IMG/VR virus record: IMGVR_UViG_3300043446_005921
Location: 1-20,622 of that record
Length of the DNA: 20,622 nt
Reading direction: 5' to 3' (one strand)
Source of the DNA: a virus
Both the position numbers and the translations under genes were made by a program. Positions 6,636 to 12,571 of the stretch are shown piece after piece. Within the stretch, counting starts at the first letter, position 1; each line of letters starts with the position of its first letter. The notes under the pieces are model-generated. The model made no database searches and was not told the origin of the DNA. It worked only from the letters and a program-made list of their open reading frames with translations.

Positions 6636-6641
6636 ACACTA
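6636..6641 (-). promoter_or_regulatory. Candidate -10 box TAGTGT of a leaderless promoter for the RuvC-like gene
   Basis: TGTAGTGTG on the minus strand places TAGTGT 8 nt before the ATG at 6627, exactly the geometry seen ahead of 1075. A TGGCAA 17 nt upstream is a poor -35. The region is shared with a promoter facing the other way. Confidence 0.45.
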
Positions 6642-6658
6642 CATCGGCGGTCAACGGG

Positions 6659-6688
6659 TTGCCACCCCTTCCCGGTGCGGGATACGGT
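6659..6688 (+). promoter_or_regulatory. Candidate promoter and operator for the winged-helix gene
   Basis: TTGCCA (6659-6664) and TACGGT (6683-6688) are 18 bp apart, which is compatible with a sigma-70-type promoter. The spacer ends in a short palindrome, TCCCG-GTG-CGGGA (6670-6682), placed where a repressor would block the promoter. The next gene encodes a DNA-binding-like protein, so autoregulation is a reasonable inference but is not shown. Confidence 0.4.
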
Positions 6689-6721
6689 GAGGCACTGCTG
6701 TACATCTATTGCTAGGAAGAC

Positions 6722-7045
6722 ATGCCGTACAAGGATCCCGCCCGCCGCCATTCCTGCAGGTCGAAGACCTCGGAAGCGTTCCCGATCTTCTACCAGAGCA
6801 CCCCGTACATCGCCCTCTGCTACCTCAAGATGGCCGGCACGCGTGTGCGGCCGGCCGACCTGACGGAACTGAGTCCCCGTTTCCGCGACGTCCGGCGCAC
6901 GCTGGGCAGGCTCACCGAGCTCGGGTTCGCCGATGCCCACCCGGACGGTTCGTACTCGGTCACAGGACTCGGTGTCGCCACGATGTACAAGATCGCGAGG
7001 GCCAAGGCCGTCGCCCCGGACGACTACGAGGACGACGGCCTCTGA
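6722..7045 (+). CDS. Small winged-helix-like regulator
   Basis: 107 residues. The central part looks like a winged helix: a helix (TPYIALCYLKMAG), a second (RPADLTEL), a recognition-type helix (RFRDVRRTLGRLTELGFADA, about 53-72) and a beta wing (PDGSYSVTGLGVATMY, about 74-89). The N-terminus is basic with a lone Cys (RRHSCRSKTSE), and the C-terminus is acidic (DDYEDDGL). An AGGAAG lies just before the ATG. It is the only plus-strand gene inside the leftward array, divergent from the RuvC-like gene and overlapping the 3' end of the HNH gene by 22 bp. It probably regulates the flanking promoters. No closer family is recognised. Confidence 0.75.
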   Translation: MPYKDPARRHSCRSKTSEAFPIFYQSTPYIALCYLKMAGTRVRPADLTELSPRFRDVRRTLGRLTELGFADAHPDGSYSVTGLGVATMYKIARAKAVAPDDYEDDGL

Positions 7046-7347
7046 CCGTCCTCCCAGCCGTGGCGCGCCAGTCCGAGGTCGAACGCCAAGGCGGGGTGCT
7101 TCCCGATGCGTTCGTGGCACGGCCTGCACACCGCCAGCACGTTCGCCTCGTCGAGGATCGAACCGCCCTGCGACCGGCGGACGAGTTCGTGCACGTCCTG
7201 CGACGGTCGCCGCGCGTAGACGCGTTTGCCGTCGTGCGAGGCGAACACCGGGCACGCCTCGCACCACGGGCGCCCGGACAGGACCCGTTCGACGAACGGT
7301 CGGCGCTCCCGGTAGAGCGCTTCCTGCTTGGCCGACCGTTTCCTCAC
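7024..7347 (-). CDS. HNH endonuclease-type protein
   Basis: 107 residues. The HNH signature is DVHELVRRSQGGSILDEANV (about 50-69) followed by LAVCRPCHERIGKHP. It is framed by two zinc Cys pairs, C-x2-C at about 29-32 (PWCEACP) and C-x2-C at about 73-76 (CRPCH). The N-terminus is highly basic (RKRSAKQEALYRERR). Small phage HNH proteins near the terminase can assist packaging cleavage or nick DNA; free-standing homing nucleases look similar. The GTG start at 7347 overlaps the glycosyltransferase stop as GTGA, which argues for a normal operon member rather than an inserted homing gene. Its end overlaps the convergent winged-helix gene. No terminator is visible between the two. Confidence 0.85.
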   Translation of the reverse strand: MRKRSAKQEALYRERRPFVERVLSGRPWCEACPVFASHDGKRVYARRPSQDVHELVRRSQGGSILDEANVLAVCRPCHERIGKHPALAFDLGLARHGWEDGQRPSSS

Positions 7348-8435
7348 CCGAGGAGTCCGTCGACGAGGTCGTCGAGTTCGCGTGCCTGCCGTGCGGCATC
7401 GAGGTGGTGGCGGACGAGCGACCACTGCCGCACCGCCTCCTCCTGCCGCACGTCGGGGTCGGCGAGTTCGTGGATGTGCCGGAGCCACTGTTCCTTCGAC
7501 ACGGCGACACGGCCGATCCCGAACTCGTCCCGCAGGCGCAGGTACTCGGGGGAGCAGCTGGCGACGAACGGGATGCCCGCGGCCGCGTACTCGAGTCCCT
7601 TGATGAACGACTTGGCACGGTTGAACGGGTGGTCCGACAGCGGGACCACCCCGATGTCGAAGCACAGCCCCGACGGGTACTGCCACGGTGGCAGCAACGG
7701 CATCGTGGTCACCCGTCTGCGGTGCAGGCCGACCTCGTCGGCGAACAGGGTGTGGGCGGGGTGGAGGTCGCCGGTGTGGTGCCAACGCCATTCGGGGGGG
7801 AGTTCGTTGGCGAACTCGGCAAGCACGACGAGGTCGTCGGAGCGGTGCGCCGTGGAACCCGTCCAGCCGATCGTCGGTGGCCCGTCGGAGTGCATCCGGG
7901 GGGTGAAGTCCGAGGTGGCGACCCTGTTCTGGACGACGACGGCCGGCACGTCCCATTCCCGCATCCTGTCGGCCAGCCACGGGGTCGAGACGGTGACCGC
8001 CGTGGATGCCCGGAGTGTCGCTAGGTAGTGGTCGACGTTGGAGTCGGGGCTGTGCCCGGGGTCGACCGCCTTCGCCGCAGCGTTGGACGGGTGGATGCCC
8101 CAGAACCAGTCGTCCACGTCGTTGACGACCACTTGGCCGAGGGCGACCGCCTCGGTCACCGCCTCGGTCACCCAAGAGTCCATGAGCCGCTGCAGGAAGA
8201 TGACGTCGCACCCGAAGTAGAACTGGCCGTCCCACCCGGCGATGCCGAGTCCCTCGGGGCCGGCGACGAGGCCGCCGACGATGATCCGGTTCCGGGAACG
8301 GTTGACCAGTTGGCCGAACCTCACCCAGCCGGCACCGCCGAGCGACGGTTGGCCGGTGTGGGCGGTGACGGTGTGGGACCAGTCGTTCGTGGCGACACCG
8401 ACGAACTTGGTCCGGCCGGGGGTCTTCGACGCCAT
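7344..8435 (-). CDS. Glycosyltransferase, GT4/GT-B type
   Basis: 363 residues. The C-terminal GT-B half is clear: PPTIGWTGSTAHRSDDL opens the second Rossmann domain, then FDIGVVPLSDHPFNRAKS and FIKGLEYAAAGIPFVASCSP, which is the donor-binding motif in which the family's E-x7-E is reduced to K...E-Y. The N-terminal domain includes VVVNDVDDWFWGIHP and STAVTVSTPWLADRM, an acceptor-side arrangement common in group 1 transferases. The start is ATG at 8435 in a TGATG overlap, and the end overlaps the HNH gene. The protein would move a sugar from a nucleotide-sugar to an unknown acceptor, which could be host surface glycan, virion protein or modified phage DNA. Its place among DNA-processing genes hints at DNA, but no base-hydroxylating enzyme is in the window. 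Confidence 0.85.
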   Translation of the reverse strand: MASKTPGRTKFVGVATNDWSHTVTAHTGQPSLGGAGWVRFGQLVNRSRNRIIVGGLVAGPEGLGIAGWDGQFYFGCDVIFLQRLMDSWVTEAVTEAVALGQVVVNDVDDWFWGIHPSNAAAKAVDPGHSPDSNVDHYLATLRASTAVTVSTPWLADRMREWDVPAVVVQNRVATSDFTPRMHSDGPPTIGWTGSTAHRSDDLVVLAEFANELPPEWRWHHTGDLHPAHTLFADEVGLHRRRVTTMPLLPPWQYPSGLCFDIGVVPLSDHPFNRAKSFIKGLEYAAAGIPFVASCSPEYLRLRDEFGIGRVAVSKEQWLRHIHELADPDVRQEEAVRQWSLVRHHLDAARQARELDDLVDGLLG

Positions 8436-8935
8436 CAGACCTCTGAAAGGTCGATGTCGTCGAACAGCCAGTGCCCCGCCAGCGAGGCCCACAGGGCCTT
8501 GTCAATGGGGGTGGGGTCAAGGTCGGCGACGGCGAGCAGTTCCCGGTGCTTCTCGATCGCACGTCGCATGAACACGGAGAGTTCTGCCCCGGGGGCGGAT
8601 TCACCGACGGCGACGAGACGGGTCGCTTCGTCGAGCCGTGTCTCGACGTGGAAACGGAACCTGCTGATCCGTTTCCTGCGTTCCGTGATGTCGGCCTGCG
8701 CCTCCGCCAGAAGCCTCGTCCCGTCGTCGCCGAGCGCACGGTACCGGTCGGTTTCCTCCCGTTCCCTCGCCGAGAGCTCGTCGAGCTGTTGGGCGAGGTT
8801 GCCGAGGAGGGCGACGAGGTTGCGTTGCCAGCGTTCGAGGTTCTCCGGCATCCGAAGGTACTGCTTCTGCTCGTCGGTCACCCGGTTCTTGACGTCCTCG
8901 GCGACGAGCCGGGCGAAGGCTTCGTTGGTCAGCAC
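8435..8935 (-). CDS. Helical coiled-coil protein, unknown function
   Basis: 166 residues. A long helical centre rich in Glu, Arg and Gln (LGNLAQQLDELSAREREETDRY, then RLLAEAQADITERRKRISRFRFHVETRLDEATRLV, about residues 43-108) predicts a coiled coil. It is followed by a second helical part (FMRRAIEKHREL) and a hydrophobic C-terminus ending FDDIDLSEV. It starts with GTG at 8935, three bases after the nuclease stop, and its stop overlaps the glycosyltransferase start. Conserved placement beside a Cas4/RecB-like nuclease and a Rad52-like protein suggests an accessory to recombination, but that is only context. No family is recognised. Confidence 0.75.
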   Translation of the reverse strand: MLTNEAFARLVAEDVKNRVTDEQKQYLRMPENLERWQRNLVALLGNLAQQLDELSAREREETDRYRALGDDGTRLLAEAQADITERRKRISRFRFHVETRLDEATRLVAVGESAPGAELSVFMRRAIEKHRELLAVADLDPTPIDKALWASLAGHWLFDDIDLSEV

Positions 8936-8938
8936 GGT

Positions 8939-9721
8939 TCACTTGCTCCTCTGCCATGCGGGGCAGGTCGGTTTGTGGAAACACCAGTCGCAGAGCCGGG
9001 TCCTGTTCGTGGGGAACACCCCGGTTGCGCACGCCGTTTCCAGATCGGTCCAGACTGTACGGACGGTGTCCCTCATCGCTGAGAGGTCGTCCTCCGTTGG
9101 AGTGTAGGACACCCGCTTGCCTTTGCCCTTGAGGTACAGCAACTCAGCACGTTTCACCTTGACGGACTTCAAGGTCTGCACTAGGTCGGTGTAGATGTAG
9201 AGCTGCAGTTTTTTCTCGGTGTCGTACGGGGGCCGGCTGACCTTGCCGGTCTTGTAGTCCTGAATGACGGCACCGTCGTCCTCGACGAGCCAACGGTCCA
9301 TGTAGCCGAGCATCGGGACACCGGCGACCTCGGCGAACACCTCGTCCTCTATGCCGGCCGGTGTGACACCGTTCGGGTCCTCGATGGCGAAGTAGTTCTC
9401 CACGCACACCCAAGCGTTCCACCGCAGCATGTGCTGGCCGTGGGGGGAGAGCCTGAGGTCCTCCTCGGCGACCTTCTGCCACTTGGCGTGCCACTGGCGG
9501 ACCATGATGCCCCGGGCGGCGACCGGGTCGCGTTCACCCGGGGGCAGGTGGAACAGGTGCTCGAGCGTGTCGTGGGTCATGTTGCCGACCACTTGGGCTT
9601 CCGAGGGCGGCTCGGGGATCTTGTCGATGCGCGAGTACTTGAACTTGAGCGGGCACTGCAGGAAGGTCGACACCGAGGAGGGCGACAACCGGGACGGCAT
9701 GGCGACGGGTGTCGTCGTCAC
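8939..9721 (-). CDS. Cas4/RecB-like PD-(D/E)XK exonuclease with Fe-S cluster
   Basis: 260 residues. The motifs are in order: LSPSSVSTFLQCPLKFKY with C23, H50 in NMTHDTLEHLF, D142 in MLGYMDRW, D155-Y-K157 in VIQDYKTGK (the D-x-K core), and QLYIYTDLV. The C-terminal cysteines C244, C247 and C253 (C-x2-C-x5-C) combine with C23 to give the four ligands of the 4Fe-4S cluster found in Cas4 and AddB nucleases. The enzyme would resect double-stranded DNA ends and pass single strands to the Rad52-like partner encoded just upstream. The start is GTG at 9721 in a GTGA overlap; ATG eight codons on is an alternative. The size is typical of stand-alone phage RecB-like nucleases. No CRISPR genes are nearby, so this is not a CRISPR adaptation protein. 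Confidence 0.92.
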   Translation of the reverse strand: MTTTPVAMPSRLSPSSVSTFLQCPLKFKYSRIDKIPEPPSEAQVVGNMTHDTLEHLFHLPPGERDPVAARGIMVRQWHAKWQKVAEEDLRLSPHGQHMLRWNAWVCVENYFAIEDPNGVTPAGIEDEVFAEVAGVPMLGYMDRWLVEDDGAVIQDYKTGKVSRPPYDTEKKLQLYIYTDLVQTLKSVKVKRAELLYLKGKGKRVSYTPTEDDLSAMRDTVRTVWTDLETACATGVFPTNRTRLCDWCFHKPTCPAWQRSK

Positions 9722-10380
9722 CCTTCCACCTGTTCCGCCCCGAGCCGGATGCGGACGATCTCGGTGACGGCCGACGCGATCTCGTCGGTGGTGCAGGTCT
9801 CCGGGTTCGGGCGGCCCAACCCGGGGTAGGTGATGTTCCACCACTCCTTGAGTGCGGCGATCTCGCCGGGGTCCATCGACTTCATGTGGTCGTCGAACAT
9901 CTTCCACGTGTCGGGGTCGCAGCCGACGACGGACGGGGCGAGCGACTGCTTGTCCTCCGTGTAGTGCTCCTGCTCCGCGTAGAGGGCTTCCTCGGTGCGT
10001 GCGAGGTAGAGGCCGATGCCGAACTTCTGCGCAGCCTTCTTGAAGGCGTCGCTCTCGGCGCCCTTGAACTCGTCGCCGAGGTCGACGATCTCGCCCTTCT
10101 TGTTGCGCTTCACCTGCTGGCCGCCGACGCCGTCGCGCACGACGGTGACGCCGTCGACCCGTGCGGTGACCCGGACGCGGGCGATGACCCAGTCGGGGTC
10201 GAGGTGGTCGCGTTGCACGGTGATGGTCTCCGACGACCACCCGTCAACGCCGAGGACACGGTTGAGCCGTGCGATGACCTCCGACACGGGGATGTAGGTC
10301 AGCCGGGTGCCCGACTTGGTGAGTGTGCGTTCCACCTCGGACGGGAACGGCTCGGCCAGCAGGTCGTAGATGTTGTTCAT
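9718..10380 (-). CDS. Rad52-family single-strand annealing protein
   Basis: 220 residues. The N-terminal two thirds follow the Rad52/Rad22 annealing fold: YIPVSEVIARLNRVLGVDGW (about 29-48), beta strands VIARVRVTARVDGVTVVRDG, then GDEFKGAESDAFKKAAQKFG (about 101-120) and IGLYL. That last segment is the hallmark helix that contacts ssDNA. A C-terminal tail includes WWNITYPGLGRPNPETC. It anneals complementary strands for recombination and repair, partnered with the Fe-S nuclease, whose GTG start overlaps this stop. The start ATG at 10380 is preceded by a strong AGGAGG with a 5-nt spacer (10386-10391), the best ribosome site in the leftward block, implying high expression. Confidence 0.88.
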   Translation of the reverse strand: MNNIYDLLAEPFPSEVERTLTKSGTRLTYIPVSEVIARLNRVLGVDGWSSETITVQRDHLDPDWVIARVRVTARVDGVTVVRDGVGGQQVKRNKKGEIVDLGDEFKGAESDAFKKAAQKFGIGLYLARTEEALYAEQEHYTEDKQSLAPSVVGCDPDTWKMFDDHMKSMDPGEIAALKEWWNITYPGLGRPNPETCTTDEIASAVTEIVRIRLGAEQVEG

Positions 10381-10414
10381 GGTTGCCTCCTAGGGGCATT
10401 GTTAGGGATATGTG

Positions 10415-10936
10415 TCAGCGGGACCGGACGACGATGCTCGTGGTCGGTTCGCCCTGCTCGCAGTAGTCGTCGGCCACCAGCCCGAGCTGGGAGAGCTGCT
10501 TGACCCGCCAGTACGAGGGGGCGGCGTAGTCCAGCATCGCCACCATCAGGTCCTCGGTGCCGAGCAGCACCTCGCCGGTGTCCATGTCGATGTTCATCTC
10601 GACGAGGCGGTGGGCGACGTCCCGGCCGATCTCCGTGTGGCGCCACGTCTTGCGTGGAGTCCCGTTCTTCTTCTCGAGGACGGGACCGCTGGGGGAGACG
10701 ACCTCGGGTTCGTCGCCCATGGCGGATGCGAGCAGGTCGCACGCCTCCTTGTAGGTGTCCTTCGTCGTCGCCAGCAGGCCGTGGAGCACCACGACGATGT
10801 CGCTCAGACGGTCGGTGTCCCCGGTGGCGGCCCTAGCGGCGTCGTACATCTCGAGCAACACCCCGTCAACGGTGGTGGTCCACCGCGTCGGGTCGTCGTT
10901 CGGGACGGACTTCGTGTAGGTAGCGTCATCAGGCAC
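10415..10936 (-). CDS. Unknown 173-residue protein downstream of terminase
   Basis: 173 residues. No family is recognised. It has an N-terminal helical half (TVDGVLLEMYDAARAATGDT, then RLSDIVVVLHGLLATTKDTYKEACDLLASAMG), a polar linker, then HTEIGRDVAHRLVEMNIDMD and YWRVKQLSQLGLVADDYCEQ, a short helix-turn-helix-like end. It starts with GTG 40 nt after the terminase stop and has no Shine-Dalgarno. A good -10/-35 pair just upstream predicts a leaderless message starting exactly at the GTG. Position between terminase and recombination genes would suit a DNA-binding or replication accessory, but that is a guess from neighbours. Confidence 0.75.
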   Translation of the reverse strand: MPDDATYTKSVPNDDPTRWTTTVDGVLLEMYDAARAATGDTDRLSDIVVVLHGLLATTKDTYKEACDLLASAMGDEPEVVSPSGPVLEKKNGTPRKTWRHTEIGRDVAHRLVEMNIDMDTGEVLLGTEDLMVAMLDYAAPSYWRVKQLSQLGLVADDYCEQGEPTTSIVVRSR

Positions 10937-10942
10937 ACTGCA

Positions 10943-10971
10943 AGGGTAGCAAGACCGGACACGGAGTACAA
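10943..10971 (-). promoter_or_regulatory. Leaderless promoter TTGTAC-17-TACCCT for the gene at 10936
   Basis: On the minus strand TTGTAC (10966-10971) and TACCCT (10943-10948) are 17 bp apart. Six bases separate the -10 from the GTG at 10936, so transcription should begin at the start codon. It sits in the short terminase-to-unknown-gene gap. This is the best-formed promoter in the leftward array. Confidence 0.55.
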
Positions 10972-10976
10972 CGGGT

Positions 10977-12287
10977 TCACACGATGATGCTCGCCCGGCT
11001 CCGCATGGGGGTGCCGAGGCCGGCGACGTGGGTGAACGCCCCGACTACGGAGTCGACTTGGTCGTCGTGGGCGGACGACTCGGGGAAGGCGGACAGTTCG
11101 TCGAGCCAGTCGGTGAGCCACATCGACCGGACGACGCGCACGTTGCCGTTGGCGACGGCGGCGGCGAACGGTCGGGCGCGGGTCACCTTGTCACCGGTGG
11201 CGCGGACACCTTGGAAGTCGTAGCCGGGGACGACGTACCGTGCGTACTGGTCGATCAGGTTCTTGCCGGCCGAGCCGGGTTCGGTCTCCATGCGTATCGA
11301 CACGAGGGGGCCGTCCTCCGCTGCTGTCTGGGCGACGAGTTGCTCCACCTTCTCGCCCTTGACACGGGCCCGGCGGACGTCGACGACCCACGCGATCCCG
11401 TCGGCGTAGAGGACGAGCGTCCCGACGCTCCAGTCGGGGTCGGGGTTGGACGGCGAGGGTTCGGTACCGGCGAGGTCCCAGAACCGCACCATGCGGGCGG
11501 TCTTCGAGGAGAACTCGGGGAGGTCGAACGGGTCGACGATGACGAACGACGAACGGTCGAACATGGAGCCGAGCGACGTGACCCACCAGTCGCCCTCCTC
11601 GAGCCGTTTGCGTTCCTCGGGCGGGAGTTCCTGCAGTGCCCGTCGGTACGACTCTGCGTCCACGCCGGGGTTGTCGGTCAGCTTGGAGGGGACGAACACC
11701 CTGTTCTTGGACGGCCCCTCGACGAGGAACCGTTGCCGCACCCAGTTCGGGGCAGGGTTGGATGCGCACCGCATCCGCAACGGCACCTGCGCCAACGGGC
11801 CGGACGACGGGCGGCGCAGACGGGAGAACAGGTAGCGGTAGTCGGCCTCACGGATCTCGGTGACCTCGTCCATGCCGACGAACTGGACCTCGACACCCTT
11901 GTAGCGGAGGTAGTCCTCCTTGTTGTTGAGGTAGCCGAACCCGATGCGTGCACCCGACGGGAACGTCGCCGTGTAGGTGTTGGCGTTCCACCGGACGTCG
12001 TCGTAGTTGGAGATCCACGACTGGAAACGGTCCATCAGCGCACCGGGGAGGGTGAGGTCCTGCAGGGTACGGCGGAACAGCAGGGCCGAGTAGCCGGGGA
12101 CTTCGACGTATTGCAGGGCGGCCATCAACAGGGCGGACGACTTGCCGCCGCCGGCCGCCCCGCCGAACAACGCCTCCATGGCGTTGGTGCGCAGGAACAC
12201 CTTCTGGGGGAGCGACGGGGTCTCGGGGCAGAAGGACGGCTCCTTCGGCATCAACCACTTGAGGACCTCGTCCCAGTTCTCTGCCAT
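10977..12287 (-). CDS. terL: Terminase large subunit (DNA packaging ATPase/nuclease)
   Basis: 436 residues, full length. The ATPase has Walker A in FGGAAGGGKSS (41-51) and Walker B in VQFVGMDEV (134-142), with SRLRR and CASNP further on as the coupling segment. The nuclease domain shows D271 in RFWDLAGTE, a second acidic patch METEPGSAGK and the C-terminal HDDQVDSVVGAF (407-418), as in Terminase_6/6C proteins. It docks on the portal, pumps DNA into the prohead and cuts concatemers. The ATG at 12287 has GAGGGAG a few bases upstream. It is transcribed away from the portal gene, although the two normally share an operon. No small-subunit gene is evident next to it. Confidence 0.95.
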   Translation of the reverse strand: MAENWDEVLKWLMPKEPSFCPETPSLPQKVFLRTNAMEALFGGAAGGGKSSALLMAALQYVEVPGYSALLFRRTLQDLTLPGALMDRFQSWISNYDDVRWNANTYTATFPSGARIGFGYLNNKEDYLRYKGVEVQFVGMDEVTEIREADYRYLFSRLRRPSSGPLAQVPLRMRCASNPAPNWVRQRFLVEGPSKNRVFVPSKLTDNPGVDAESYRRALQELPPEERKRLEEGDWWVTSLGSMFDRSSFVIVDPFDLPEFSSKTARMVRFWDLAGTEPSPSNPDPDWSVGTLVLYADGIAWVVDVRRARVKGEKVEQLVAQTAAEDGPLVSIRMETEPGSAGKNLIDQYARYVVPGYDFQGVRATGDKVTRARPFAAAVANGNVRVVRSMWLTDWLDELSAFPESSAHDDQVDSVVGAFTHVAGLGTPMRSRASIIV

Positions 12288-12314
12288 GCTCCCTCGCTGA
12301 CCTAGTACAGTCCC

Positions 12315-12343
12315 ATCTAACCCGCATACCTTAGACGATGTAA
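12315..12343 (-). promoter_or_regulatory. Terminase promoter TTACAT-17-TTAGAT
   Basis: On the minus strand TTACAT (12338-12343) and TTAGAT (12315-12320) are 17 bp apart, leading to a leader of roughly 20 nt that carries the GAGGGAG ribosome site of the terminase. The -35 lies inside the palindrome at 12328-12346, so a protein bound there would block it. Confidence 0.5.
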
Positions 12344-12346
12344 GGT
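12328..12346. promoter_or_regulatory. Palindromic operator candidate between terminase and portal operons
   Basis: ACCTTA at 12328-12333 and TAAGGT at 12341-12346 form a perfect 6-bp inverted repeat around a 7-bp centre, a typical dimer-binding geometry. It overlaps the -35 of the leftward terminase promoter and a possible rightward -10 (TACCTT, 12327-12332). Its right arm also supplies the ribosome site of the gene at 12353. One regulator could therefore control both packaging and head transcription. Confidence 0.42.
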
Positions 12347-12352
12347 GGTGCC

Positions 12353-12571
12353 GTGCATCCTGCGCGCCCTTCCGACCGCAACCAGAACGTGACCGTCAGG
12401 GAGAGGGTGTCGTCCGTCCCCCTGTCCCGCTCCATGGTCGCCTACCTGTTCGTCGGTGCGGCCCCGCTGGCCGTCGGTGCCGGGCTCGGCATCGAACTCG
12501 GGGCGGGGTGGGGGATTGCCGCCGCCGGCGGCGGGATGTTCCTCGTCGGATGGTTGCTGGGGGCCGAGTAA
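12353..12571 (+). CDS. Small membrane protein, unknown function
   Basis: 72 residues. A polar, basic N-terminus of about 27 residues is followed by two hydrophobic Gly/Ala-rich segments: MVAYLFVGAAPLAVGAGLG (about 28-46) and WGIAAAGGGMFLVGWLLG (about 53-70). The short turn between them suggests a hairpin in the membrane. It begins with GTG seven or so bases after AAGGTGG, and its TAA overlaps the portal ATG (TAATG), so it is probably real and coupled to the portal. Holin-like shape is possible, but a gene leading the head operon is an odd place for a holin. I leave the function open. Confidence 0.65.
   Translation: MHPARPSDRNQNVTVRERVSSVPLSRSMVAYLFVGAAPLAVGAGLGIELGAGWGIAAAGGGMFLVGWLLGAE

Noticed and set aside
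7024-7347. HNH gene as a mobile homing endonuclease.
   Set aside because: It overlaps the glycosyltransferase gene by four bases in operon style and there is no intron or interrupted host gene; a free-standing origin cannot be fully excluded.
8939-9721. Reading the Cas4-like protein as part of a CRISPR adaptation module.
   Set aside because: No Cas1, Cas2 or repeat array is present, and the Rad52-like partner points to phage recombination.
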